Shown: piece after piece, positions 1 to 7,795 of the stretch
Layout of the letters: every line of letters begins with the position of its first letter
Numbering within the stretch: position 1 is the stretch's first letter
Assembly (NCBI RefSeq): GCF_003850245.1
Contig: NZ_CP031015.1
Location: 558,001-622,000, forward strand
Origin: Microbacterium sp. ABRD28
Lineage (GTDB): Bacteria > Actinomycetota > Actinomycetes > Actinomycetales > Microbacteriaceae
Direction of reading: 5' to 3'
DNA: 64,000 nucleotides
Position numbers and translations under genes: made by a program
Notes under the pieces: model-generated
Seen by the model: the letters and a program-made list of their open reading frames with translations, nothing else
Database searches by the model: none
Told to the model about the DNA's origin: nothing

Positions 1-12
1 GATCCGTGGCTC

Positions 13-96
13 GCGCGAGTGGCGGAATAGGCAGACGCGCTGGCTTCAGGTGCCAGTGCCCGAAAGGGCGTGGGGGTTCAACTCCCCCCTCGCGCA
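13..96 (+). tRNA. tRNA-Leu (anticodon CAG)
   Basis: An 84-nt cloverleaf with a long variable arm, as in class II tRNAs. The acceptor stem is GCGCGAG (13-19) pairing with CTCGCGC (89-95), with discriminator A at 96. The anticodon stem CTGGC/GCCAG encloses the loop TTCAGGT, giving anticodon CAG, which reads the CUG leucine codon favoured in high-GC genomes. The variable arm is the hairpin TGCCCGAAAGGGCG and the T arm is GGGGG-TTCAACT-CCCCC. CCA is not encoded and must be added after transcription. Confidence 0.97.
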
Positions 97-100
97 CAGC

Positions 101-146
101 GACGAATCAGCCCCCGACCGGGGATTTCCCGGGCGGGGGCTTCGTC
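101..146 (+). terminator. Hairpin terminator after tRNA-Leu
   Basis: Nested inverted repeats directly after the tRNA: GACGAA (101-106) pairs with TTCGTC (141-146), and GCCCCCG (110-116) with CGGGGGC (134-140). There is no long T tract, as is common for actinobacterial terminators. Confidence 0.75.
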
Positions 147-281
147 GTTCGCGGGCGGCCTGCGGCCCCTGCATGATCGACGCGTACGCGATCCTGTCAA
201 GACGTAGAGCCGCAACGGCCCCAGGGTCATGCTGGAAACGCGGGGCGCCAGCCGCCCCGTGTCGCGCACGACGAGAGGACG

Positions 282-1505
282 ATGATGTCAACGAACAGAG
301 CTGTCGCGTACAAAGGGCCCGGAAAGGTCGAGGTGATCGACACCGCCTACCCCGAGTTCGAACTCAAGGACGGGCCGGGCGTGAACCCGGCGAACGTCGG
401 CCGCAAGGTGCCTCACGGAGCGATCCTCAAAACGGTGTCGACGAACATCTGCGGTTCGGACCAGCACATGGTGCGCGGCCGCACCACGGCTCCCGCGGGC
501 CTCGTCCTCGGGCACGAGATCACCGGTGAGGTCGTGGAGGTGGGCCCCGACGTCGAGTTCATCAAAGTCGGAGACATCGTCTCGGTCCCCTTCAACATCG
601 CCTGCGGCCGGTGCCGCAACTGCAAGGAGGGCAAGACGGGGATCTGCCTCAACGTCAACCCCGACCGACCCGGCAGCGCCTACGGCTACGTCGACATGGG
701 CGGCTGGGTGGGCGGCCAGGCCGAGTTCGTGCTCGTGCCCTACGCCGACTGGAACCTGCTGAAGTTCCCCGACCGCGACCAGGCGCTGGAGAAGATCCTC
801 GACCTGACGATGCTGTCGGACATCTTCCCCACGGGCTTCCACGGTGCCTACACCGCCGGGGTCGGACCGGGTTCCACCGTCTACATCGCCGGTGCCGGTC
901 CCGTCGGGCTCGCCGCGGCCGTGGGCGCCCAGCTTCTCGGTGCGGCGGTCGTGATCGTCGGCGACCTGAACGAGGAGCGCCTCGCACAGGCACGCTCGTT
1001 CGGCGCCGAGACCGTCGATGTGTCGAAGGGTGACCCGAAGGACCAGATCGAGCAGATCCTCGGGGTGCCCGAGGTCGACTGCGCGGTCGATGCGGTCGGC
1101 TTCGAGGCGCGCGGCCACGGCGCGGACTCCAGCCACGAGGCGCCGGCGACCGTGCTGAACTCGCTGATGGACCTCACCGCCGCCGGCGGCGCCCTCGGCA
1201 TCCCCGGGCTCTACGTCACGGGCGACCCGGGCGGCATCGACGAGGCTGCTAAGGTCGGCTCGCTGTCGCTGCGACTCGGGCTCGGGTGGGCGAAGTCGCT
1301 GTCGTTCACGACGGGCCAGTGCCCGGTGATGAAGTACAACCGCCGGCTGATGATGGCGATCCTCCACGACAGGGTGCAGATCGCCAAGGCCGTCAACGCC
1401 ACGCCGATCTCACTCGACGACGCCCCGCGCGGCTACGAGGAGTTCGACCAGGGCGCGGCGCGCAAGTACGTGCTGAACCCGAACGGATACATCAAGGCCG
1501 CGTGA
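282..1505 (+). CDS. fdhA: Glutathione-independent formaldehyde dehydrogenase (zinc alcohol dehydrogenase family)
   Basis: The 407-residue protein matches the Pseudomonas-type formaldehyde dehydrogenase/dismutase, a zinc MDR enzyme with tightly held NAD that oxidises formaldehyde without glutathione. Catalytic zinc ligands are Cys57 (ICGSD) and His78 (GHE); structural zinc cysteines are Cys108, 111, 114 and 122. The Rossmann glycine motif GAGPVG is at 204-209. Start ATG 282 follows GAGAGGA; a second ATG at 285 is equally possible. The gene stands alone between the tRNA terminator and a strong convergent terminator, so it is probably monocistronic. It likely serves aldehyde detoxification. Family assignment is secure; the exact physiological aldehyde is inferred. 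Confidence 0.93.
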   Translation: MMSTNRAVAYKGPGKVEVIDTAYPEFELKDGPGVNPANVGRKVPHGAILKTVSTNICGSDQHMVRGRTTAPAGLVLGHEITGEVVEVGPDVEFIKVGDIVSVPFNIACGRCRNCKEGKTGICLNVNPDRPGSAYGYVDMGGWVGGQAEFVLVPYADWNLLKFPDRDQALEKILDLTMLSDIFPTGFHGAYTAGVGPGSTVYIAGAGPVGLAAAVGAQLLGAAVVIVGDLNEERLAQARSFGAETVDVSKGDPKDQIEQILGVPEVDCAVDAVGFEARGHGADSSHEAPATVLNSLMDLTAAGGALGIPGLYVTGDPGGIDEAAKVGSLSLRLGLGWAKSLSFTTGQCPVMKYNRRLMMAILHDRVQIAKAVNATPISLDDAPRGYEEFDQGAARKYVLNPNGYIKAA

Positions 1506-1514
1506 TGACGCGCC

Positions 1515-1548
1515 CGTGCTCGCGGGGCGAACACGCCCCGCGAGCACG
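1515..1548. terminator. Bidirectional terminator between fdhA and the ABC permease gene
   Basis: A perfect 15-bp stem, CGTGCTCGCGGGGCG (1515-1529) with CGCCCCGCGAGCACG (1534-1548), closed by an AACA tetraloop. It lies between two convergent genes and can serve both strands. Confidence 0.85.
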
Positions 1549-1563
1549 ACGTCACATCCCCGC

Positions 1564-2325
1564 TCAGCGGAACCGCCGCCGATACGCCAGCGCGGCGCCG
1601 AGGTAGGCGACCACGAGGATCCCTCCGCACCAGACGAGGGCGATCCAGAGGTCCGCGCCAGGAGCCTCGCCCGCGAGAAGCGCCCGCATCGCGTTCACGA
1701 TCGACGTGACCGGCTGATACTCCGCGAACCACCGCACCGGCCCCGGCATCGTGTCGGTCGGAACGAAGGCCGAGCTCAGGAACGGCAGGAAGATCAGCGG
1801 GTACGAGAAGGCGCTGGCGCCGTCGACGGTCTTCGCCGTGAGTCCCGCGATCACGGCGAGCCAGGTGAGCGCGAGGGTGAACAGGAGCAGGATGCCGCCG
1901 ACCGCGAGCCATGCCCCGAGGCTCGCAGGGCTCCGGAACCCGATGACGAGCGCCACGGCGACGACGACGGCCAGAGACACCGCGTTCGCCACGACGGACG
2001 TGAGGACGTGGGCCCACAGCACCGATGACCGAGCGATGGGCATCGATTGGAAGCGCTCGAAGATCCCGCCCTGCAGATCGAGGAAGAGCCGGTAAGCGGT
2101 GTAGGCGACGCCCGACGCCACCGTGATGAGCAGGATGCCGGGAAGGAGATAGTCCACGTACGACTCGCCTCCCGTCTGGATGGCCCCGCCGAAGACGAAG
2201 ACGAACAGGAGCAGGAAGGCGATCGGCATCACCGCGGTGGTGACGATCGTGTCGGGGCTCCGCAGGATGTGGCGGAGCGATCGACCGGTGAGCGCGGCGG
2301 TGTCGCCGACGACGTGCATGGTCAC
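1564..2325 (-). CDS. ABC-2 type transporter permease (DrrB-like)
   Basis: A 253-residue integral membrane protein with about six hydrophobic segments, the size and arrangement of DrrB-type drug-efflux permeases. I take GTG at 2325 as start: it overlaps the stop of the ATPase gene in a GTGA junction and lies 7 nt after AAGG. The in-frame ATG at 2319 would leave 13 nt. It should form the membrane half of an efflux pump with the upstream ATPase. Since that ATPase gene has an amber codon, expression and function of this permease are uncertain. The frame stays open upstream only because it shadows the ATPase gene. Confidence 0.88.
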   Translation of the reverse strand: MTMHVVGDTAALTGRSLRHILRSPDTIVTTAVMPIAFLLLFVFVFGGAIQTGGESYVDYLLPGILLITVASGVAYTAYRLFLDLQGGIFERFQSMPIARSSVLWAHVLTSVVANAVSLAVVVAVALVIGFRSPASLGAWLAVGGILLLFTLALTWLAVIAGLTAKTVDGASAFSYPLIFLPFLSSAFVPTDTMPGPVRWFAEYQPVTSIVNAMRALLAGEAPGADLWIALVWCGGILVVAYLGAALAYRRRFR

Positions 2326-3104
2326 GGGGTGTCCTTTCCGCCGACGATCGCGAGGAAGATCTCCTCGAGGCTCGGCTGCTTCTCGACGTACTCCACGCGC
2401 GCGGGCGGAAACCGCCGCTTGAGGTCGTCGAGGGTGCCCTCGGCGATGATGCGGCCCTCGTGGAGGATCGCGATGCGGTCGGCCAGCTGCTCGGCCTCGT
2501 CGAGGTACTGGGTGGTGAGGAGGATGGTCGTGCCGCCGCGGGCGAGCTCGCGGACGGCATCCCACACGTCGATGCGTGCCTGCGGGTCCAATCCCGTGGT
2601 CGGTTCGTCGAGGAGCACGACAGGCGGGTCGCCGATCAGGCTCATCGCGATGTCCAGGCGTCGTCGCATGCCGCCTGAGTAGGTCCCGACGCGGCGGCCG
2701 CCCGCATCCGTCAAGGAGAAGCGCGCCAGAAGCCCGTCGGCGACGTCGCCCGGATCGGAGACGTGGCGGAGCCGGGCGACGAGGATGAGATTCTCACGAC
2801 CCGTGAGCACCTCGTCCACCGCGGCGAACTGGCCGGTGAGGCTGATCGTCTCCCTGACGCGCGCGGCCGCGGTCGCAGCATCCTGTCCCTAAATCTCGAC
2901 CGATCCGGCGTCGGCGCGAAGGAGAGTGGCGAGGATGCGGATCGCCGTCGTCTTACCCGCGCCGTTGGACCCGAGGAGCGCGTAGATCGAGCCCGTCGGC
3001 ACATCGAGGTCGACGCCCCTCAGGACCGCGAGGTCGCCGAAGGCCTTCTCGAGCCCGCGGATCCGCACCGCGGACCGGACATCGTGGGTCAGCGGTGTGC
3101 TCAC
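2322..3104 (-). pseudogene. DrrA-like ABC transporter ATPase interrupted by an in-frame amber codon
   Basis: One continuous reading frame of 260 codons encodes a daunorubicin-resistance type ATPase, except for TAG at 2889-2891 (codon 72). Before the stop are the N-terminus and Walker A (GSNGAGKTT, residues 45-53). After it, in the same frame, come LTGQFAAVDE, LTGRENL, the signature YSGGMRRRLD, Walker B VVLLDEP and the D-loop. No frameshift is present; one base substitution accounts for the break. GTG 3104 overlaps the upstream stop (GTGA) and follows AAGGAGG. The gene is a recent pseudogene, a read-through gene or a sequencing error. A truncated 71-residue product would lack Walker B. Confidence 0.85.
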
Positions 3105-3466
3105 GGCGTCTCCTCCTTCTCCGCCTGCTCGATCGCCGCGGCGAGCCGCTTCTGCTCCTTGGTGATCCACGATCCGATGCCGTAGTTGGACGTGAAAGCG
3201 TCGACGAACTCGACCGGATCGTCGCCGACGACCTCGCGCACCGGCGTGCCGTCGGCGGCAGCGCTCTCGAAGAGCTCGGCCAGGTCGTCGAACATCTGCA
3301 GCAGCAGCTCGCCCTGGTCGGTGCCGCCGTTGTACATCAGGTAGCGCTCCACGCCCTTGGCTGCGGTGCGGTACGGGGTCGGCAATGCCTCGATCCGCGC
3401 GCGGTACGCCTTCCAGCGCCGCTTGTCGGCGAGCGATCCGGTCACCCACTCGATCCAGTTGGTCAT
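3101..3466 (-). CDS. DUF1048 family protein
   Basis: A 121-residue soluble, mostly helical protein of the DUF1048 type, commonly found between a PadR regulator and a DrrAB-like transporter in actinobacteria and firmicutes. ATG 3466 overlaps the padR stop (ATGA), and its own stop overlaps the ATPase start (GTGA), so the four genes are translationally coupled. GGGAG lies 7 nt upstream of the start. The biochemical role of the family is not established; the coupling suggests an accessory or regulatory partner of the efflux cassette. Confidence 0.85.
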   Translation of the reverse strand: MTNWIEWVTGSLADKRRWKAYRARIEALPTPYRTAAKGVERYLMYNGGTDQGELLLQMFDDLAELFESAAADGTPVREVVGDDPVEFVDAFTSNYGIGSWITKEQKRLAAAIEQAEKEETP

Positions 3467-3795
3467 GATGATCTCCCTTCGCGGAGCTGTTCCAGTCGTT
3501 CGGAGAGGAAGCTCCAGGTCCTCCAGAACTCGTCGAGGTAGTCGCGGCCGGCGGCGTTCAGGCTGTAGACCTTGCGCGGCGGGCCCTTCTCCGACGGCAC
3601 CTTCTCGACATCGACGAGACCGCGCTGCTCGATGCGCACCAGGAGCGCGTACACGGTGCCCTCGGCGATGTCGGTGAACCCCTCGTCTCGCAGCCACGTG
3701 GTGATCTCGTAGCCGTACGCGCGACGGGTGGCGAGGATCGCGAGCACGATCCCCTCGAGGATGCCCTTCAGCATCTCTGTGGTCTGCTTGCCCAT
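3463..3795 (-). CDS. PadR family transcriptional regulator
   Basis: A 110-residue PadR-type winged-helix protein. The N-terminal half has the family signature (MLKGILEG, GYEI, EGTVYALL, GPPRKVYSL), and a C-terminal helix should mediate dimerisation. It heads the operon padR-DUF1048-ATPase-permease, in which every junction overlaps by 4 nt. ATG 3795 follows GGAGGCACC. A perfect 7-bp inverted repeat lies just upstream at the predicted transcription start, the standard layout for autorepression released by a bound drug. The ligand cannot be told from sequence. Confidence 0.92.
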   Translation of the reverse strand: MGKQTTEMLKGILEGIVLAILATRRAYGYEITTWLRDEGFTDIAEGTVYALLVRIEQRGLVDVEKVPSEKGPPRKVYSLNAAGRDYLDEFWRTWSFLSERLEQLREGRSS

Positions 3796-3809
3796 CGGTG
3801 CCTCCCTCA

Positions 3810-3864
3810 GTACTCAGTGTTGATGAGTACCAGTACATAGTAACGCTGACTACCGAAAGCGCAA
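3810..3864 (-). promoter_or_regulatory. Promoter and PadR operator of the efflux operon
   Basis: On the minus strand a -35 TTGCGC (3859-3864) and a -10 TACTAT (3837-3842) are 16 nt apart. Immediately downstream is the dyad GTACTCA (3810-3816), 7 nt, TGAGTAC (3824-3830). PadR dimers typically bind such TACT/AGTA palindromes near the start site, so this is the expected autorepression operator. Confidence 0.7.
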
Positions 3865-3946
3865 CAGCGCCTTGAATGCGCGGGGCGAACGGACGCGGCG
3901 GCGGCGCGGGCGCCGGCCGTGGGAGAGAGGATGCCGCGGAGCGGCG

Positions 3947-4438
3947 TCAGTTGCCGTCGAGAACGGGGAGCAGCGTATACACGGCTTCTTCGACGTCGCG
4001 TCCGACGCCGGGCGCGAACGAGGTCGTGCGAGACACCTCGGTGAAGCCGCACCGCGTGAGGACAGCGCGGGAGGCCGCGTTGTGCACGGCCACGCGAGCG
4101 AAGAGCGGACGGACCGGTTCACGCGAGACCAGCAGGCGCAACGCGTGCGTGGCCACGCCCCTCCCCCACGCGTGGCGGGCGATCCAGTACGTCGCCTCGC
4201 GGTCGCCGTCGACGGTGAACGACCCGACGGCGCCGGCGAACGCGCCGTCTTCGGTGACGATGCGGTAGGTCACATCCGGGTCGGTGCGGATGCGCGCGAT
4301 CCAGCGGTCGAACGCCTCGCGGTCGTCCGGATCGTCGGCGGTGAAGGCCGCGAGCTCCACGGCGGCGCGGTCTCGCATCATCTCGAACACGGCGTCGAGA
4401 TCGTCGTCGTCGAGGTCTCGCAGTTCGATGTGGCCCAC
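3947..4438 (-). CDS. GNAT family N-acetyltransferase (RimJ/RimL-like)
   Basis: A 163-residue single-domain acetyltransferase of the RimJ/RimL branch. The acetyl-CoA loop region is around WGRGVATHAL, followed by the characteristic VAVHNAASRAVLTRCGF segment near the C-terminus. The start is GTG 4438. A TAGGTT box (rc of 4445-4450) lies 6 nt upstream, so a leaderless transcript is possible, although this box touches the end of the GntR gene. The acceptor may be a protein N-terminus, an amino acid or an antibiotic; the sequence does not say. Confidence 0.85.
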   Translation of the reverse strand: MGHIELRDLDDDDLDAVFEMMRDRAAVELAAFTADDPDDREAFDRWIARIRTDPDVTYRIVTEDGAFAGAVGSFTVDGDREATYWIARHAWGRGVATHALRLLVSREPVRPLFARVAVHNAASRAVLTRCGFTEVSRTTSFAPGVGRDVEEAVYTLLPVLDGN

Positions 4439-4447
4439 GTGGCCAAC

Positions 4448-5116
4448 CTAGCGAGGGTCGTCCCCGCAGGGCGAGGACAGGTGGTTCAGCTCCATGAGGA
4501 TGCTCTCGGCCGCGTGGCCGTCCCGCGCGACCACGGCATCCCGGAGACGCCGGTACCGGGCGGTGCGGAGGTCGACGTCCTCATTCGGCGGCGTCCACCC
4601 CTGCAGGTTCCGCTGTATCGCGAGACCTGCCTCGCGCATGATGGTGATGAACACGTGGTTCGCCGTCGCCCGGATCAGCAGCTGGTAGAAGGCCGTCGTG
4701 CTCCCGAGGAGCCCCAGGCCGTCGTCGCGCTCCGAGCGATCGATGAGGGCGTTCACGGCGTCGACCAGGTCGGCGTGCTCCTCGGGGGTCGCTCGAGCAA
4801 GTCCGAGGATCGCCGCGTCGCCGGCGACGTACGTCATGAACTCGGTCGTGTGCGGATAGGCGTCGGGGTGCGGCTCCTTGACCCGTGTGTACTTATTCGC
4901 GGCGACCTCGACGAGGCCGAGGCGTTCCAGACGCTGCAGCGCTTCCCGTACCGGGGTGCGCGAGACGCCGAGTCGGGAGGCGAGTTCGACGTCGCGAAGG
5001 CGATCGCCCGGCCGCAGCGTGCCGCGCAGGATGGCTTCACCCAGCACCGCATAGACGTCGTCGCCGAGCGCCGTGCCCTCGCGGGGCGTCAGTGGAGCGA
5101 ACTCGTCATCTGTCAT
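4448..5116 (-). CDS. GntR family regulator, FadR/FCD subfamily
   Basis: An N-terminal winged helix-turn-helix (GDRLRDVELASRLGVSRTPV) is followed by an all-helical ligand-binding domain of the FCD type. From ATG 5116 the protein is 222 residues, normal for the family; the frame also allows an ATG at 5155 adding 13 residues, and neither start has a convincing ribosome binding site. FCD regulators usually sense organic acids or sugar acids, often controlling the adjacent catabolic gene. No such gene is next to it here, so its target is unknown. Confidence 0.87.
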   Translation of the reverse strand: MTDDEFAPLTPREGTALGDDVYAVLGEAILRGTLRPGDRLRDVELASRLGVSRTPVREALQRLERLGLVEVAANKYTRVKEPHPDAYPHTTEFMTYVAGDAAILGLARATPEEHADLVDAVNALIDRSERDDGLGLLGSTTAFYQLLIRATANHVFITIMREAGLAIQRNLQGWTPPNEDVDLRTARYRRLRDAVVARDGHAAESILMELNHLSSPCGDDPR

Positions 5117-5173
5117 GGCGGGACAAGTGTATTCAACCGAAACATCAGCTCGCATCCCTGCTGATATATCGGT

Positions 5174-5187
5174 ACAGTTTGCACTGT
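5174..5187. promoter_or_regulatory. Candidate GntR operator (ACAGT-N4-ACTGT)
   Basis: A perfect inverted repeat ACAGT-TTGC-ACTGT lies upstream of the GntR gene, near an AT-rich GATATATC (5163-5170) that stands out in this GC-rich DNA. Position suggests an autoregulatory site; there is no further support. Confidence 0.4.
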
Positions 5188-5432
5188 CGCGACCACGCGT
5201 CGTCCCTGTGGCGACGCTCGCGACATATCCGGGGGGATCCGTCGACGCCCGGGCCTCGAGCTCTCTGCTCGGCCCGGGCGGACGATGGAGCGGGGTGCTT
5301 CGCCGTGAGGCGGCATCCGTCGTCGTCTTCTTCGCAACGTTTCTGTCACCATCTCCCGGCGGGGCGCCGGCCTTCGTTAGCGTGGGTCACGCCACGCGGG
5401 CACCGGGTTCGCGGGTGGAACGAAGGCAGTAG

Positions 5433-5639
5433 ATGAGCACGCAGGGCACGGTCAAGTGGTTCAACTCCGAGAAGGGCTTCGGCTTCATCGCACCGGATGA
5501 CGGGAGCGCCGACGTGTTCGCGCACTACTCGGCGATCCAGGCGAGCGGCTACCGCTCCCTCGAGGAGAACCAGCGCGTCGAGTTCGAGGTGGCGCAGGGC
5601 CCCAAGGGCCTGCAGGCCGAGAACATCCGCCCCGTCTGA
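5433..5639 (+). CDS. Cold-shock domain protein (CspA family)
   Basis: A 68-residue single cold-shock domain, an OB-fold that binds single-stranded RNA and DNA and melts RNA structure. RNP1 (KGFGFI) and RNP2 (VFAHY) are intact, and the first residues [15 protein letters not shown] are the family hallmark. ATG 5433 is preceded by AAGGCAG. The roughly 240-nt gap upstream could carry a long 5' leader, usual for csp genes, but I see no clear promoter. The gene is convergent with the DUF2156 gene, whose stop is only 10 nt away. Confidence 0.96.
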   Translation: MSTQGTVKWFNSEKGFGFIAPDDGSADVFAHYSAIQASGYRSLEENQRVEFEVAQGPKGLQAENIRPV

Positions 5640-5648
5640 CGCAGGGGC

Positions 5649-7766
5649 TCAGTCCTTTCCGCGCACCAGCTCCAGGCCCGCGCCGGCGAACTGTCGCAGG
5701 GTGGCATCGGGGAGGAACGCGCGGGTGAGGCCGGCCGCGATCCGCGAGAGGTCGCCCTCGTCGCGGTACAGCAGGTACATCGTCTCGTAGCGCGGGTTGA
5801 ACTTCTGCTTGAACCGGTGGAGCGACCGGAACCCGTAGACCGGCTCGAGCATCTGCGCGAGGCGGTCGGTGAGGTCGGCGATGACCCCGGTGTCGGCCGG
5901 GTTCTCGTGGGCGAGCGGCGCGCCCGAGAGCGAGAGCACGGCCGCGCCCTCGTCGGCGAAGTGCCGCGCCGATGATCCGATCAGGAACTCCATCACCGGG
6001 CCGAAGCCGCCCTCGCGGCGGCGCATGAGGTCGAGCGTCCACCCGCGGACCTCGCGGCCCGCGCCGTAGACGGGGAGCCACGAGAGAAAGCCGTCGACGT
6101 CGCCGGCGGGCGACAGCGCCAACGCCAGGCGCACCTCGGGGTCGGCCGCCTCGATGAGCGTGCCCAGGGTGAACCGCATCTCGGGGAGGCCCTTGTCGCC
6201 CACCCACGCCTCCGAGATCGCGCGCAGCTGCGCCTGAACGCCCCACGGCTCGTCGCCGAGACGCGTGATCCGGAACGTCATGCCCTCGCGCTCGGCGCGA
6301 TTGAGCGACGAGCGCACCGCGCCCCACGCCTTCCCCGTGAACTGCAGACCGGGAAGATCGACGATCGTATCGTCGGCGACGACGAGGCTCCGCCATCCCT
6401 CGGGAACCGCCGCGCGAGTGGCTTCGCCGGCGCTGAAGAAGCAGGGGATCAGGCCCGCGCGCTCGGCCGCGTCGGCGAACTCGCGCACCGAGGCCGGCCG
6501 CGAATCCTCCGGCCCGAGCGGATCGCCGAGGGCGATGGCCGTACCGAGGTGCCGCTGGTAGGGCACGACGCCACCGGTCGTCCGGGCGTAGGCCATGCCC
6601 TCCCACGTCGCCATCCACGACAGGGTGCCGCCACCGTCGACGCGGATCATCTCCTTCACCTCGGCGACCGTCGGCACCGGCGTCGCTCCGAGCCCGCGGC
6701 GCGGCTTCGCGCGGAACGCGGCGCGCACCCAGATGAGGTAGACCACGAGCATCAGCCACAGCGCCGCCGAGACGAGGCCGATCTCGGTTTCGCCATCGAT
6801 CACGACCTCGACCTGCGCCTCGGTGCTCAGAGTGATCGCCACCAGGATCAGCACGCCGACGAGAACATTGAGCACGCCGAGGATGACGGCGAGCACCCAT
6901 GCCCACCGGCGCCCGAGACGCAGGCCGTTGGCGATGACGGCGATGATGACGGTGTCGACGGCGACGTCGAAGAAGCCGCCCGAGTCCGGCTCGGTGGGGC
7001 CGAACGGCCCGTTGGTCGGCACGATGATGAGGGCGATCTGGATGACGCCGAGCACGACGATCGACACGAAGGCCAGCAGCCGCTGCTCGCGCACCGTGAT
7101 GCGCTGAAGGCGCAGCGACCGATCGACGAAGAGGATGAGCACCACGGCGACGACGTGCTCGAGGTCGGGGAGCGCGCCCCAGAACAGCAGCGCGACGAAG
7201 ACGAAGCCGAGCAGGACGAGCCACGCGCGCACCCGCCACGGCGGCGGGAACAGACCGACCGCCGCCGCGATGCACGCCATCGTGCCGCCCGAGGCGCCCA
7301 CATCCAGCGCGGCCGCCTCGGTCTGCGCCCACTCCCACGGCAGAAGCGCGGCGAACCACAGCAGCAGCGCCGTGGCACACACGGCGAAGAGCTGGCCGAT
7401 CCAGAAGTACGCCAGGGCGACGCGCGTGCCGCGGTGGTATTCCAGATAGGCCATACCCCAGAAGCCGGCGATGGTGAAGACGTACACCCACGGCTGGTTG
7501 ACGAAGAACGTGCCGGTGATCGGTGTCCACCACCGCCCCTCCAGAAGCGCGGGAAGGCCGTACGCAACGGTCTCGTAGAGGTCGGCGTCCTCGAACGCGC
7601 GCCACAGTCCCTGCCAGATCACACCGGCGGCGAGGATCAGGGCGACCAGGGTGAGCGTCGCCGGGATCCGACCGATGACCCGGATGACCGGATGCGGCGT
7701 GTGCGACGACGCACTCGCGGCATCCTTCGTCGTGATCCCGCCCGCGTCGTCGCCCGCCCCCGCCAT
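5649..7766 (-). CDS. Rhomboid-like membrane domain fused to DUF2156 (aminoacyl-phosphatidylglycerol synthase-like) domain
   Basis: A 705-residue protein. Residues about 35-215 form a six-helix block resembling rhomboid intramembrane proteases, with GASG at 157-160 (Ser159) and a later helix carrying His204 in LEHVVAV. Further transmembrane helices follow to about residue 365. The C-terminal 330 residues are the DUF2156 (MprF/LysX C-terminal) GNAT-like fold that transfers amino acids from aminoacyl-tRNA to lipids. Start ATG 7766 follows AGGGTGAG. It probably modifies membrane lipids against cationic peptides, but whether the rhomboid part is an active protease or just a membrane scaffold is unknown. 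Confidence 0.82.
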   Translation of the reverse strand: MAGAGDDAGGITTKDAASASSHTPHPVIRVIGRIPATLTLVALILAAGVIWQGLWRAFEDADLYETVAYGLPALLEGRWWTPITGTFFVNQPWVYVFTIAGFWGMAYLEYHRGTRVALAYFWIGQLFAVCATALLLWFAALLPWEWAQTEAAALDVGASGGTMACIAAAVGLFPPPWRVRAWLVLLGFVFVALLFWGALPDLEHVVAVVLILFVDRSLRLQRITVREQRLLAFVSIVVLGVIQIALIIVPTNGPFGPTEPDSGGFFDVAVDTVIIAVIANGLRLGRRWAWVLAVILGVLNVLVGVLILVAITLSTEAQVEVVIDGETEIGLVSAALWLMLVVYLIWVRAAFRAKPRRGLGATPVPTVAEVKEMIRVDGGGTLSWMATWEGMAYARTTGGVVPYQRHLGTAIALGDPLGPEDSRPASVREFADAAERAGLIPCFFSAGEATRAAVPEGWRSLVVADDTIVDLPGLQFTGKAWGAVRSSLNRAEREGMTFRITRLGDEPWGVQAQLRAISEAWVGDKGLPEMRFTLGTLIEAADPEVRLALALSPAGDVDGFLSWLPVYGAGREVRGWTLDLMRRREGGFGPVMEFLIGSSARHFADEGAAVLSLSGAPLAHENPADTGVIADLTDRLAQMLEPVYGFRSLHRFKQKFNPRYETMYLLYRDEGDLSRIAAGLTRAFLPDATLRQFAGAGLELVRGKD

Positions 7767-7795
7767 GGCACTCACCCTAGCGAGGGCTCGCCGGC

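Noticed and set aside
1..150. tRNA-Leu as an integration site
   Set aside because: No integrase, no duplicated tRNA 3' end and no mobile genes follow within the window.
288..1367. Long antisense frame over fdhA
   Set aside because: Shadow of fdhA with no ribosome site and no recognisable domain, unlike the sense frame with all zinc ligands.
2889..2891. Amber codon as programmed pyrrolysine or read-through
   Set aside because: No pyrrolysine genes or downstream insertion element are visible; simple nonsense mutation or base error is more economical.
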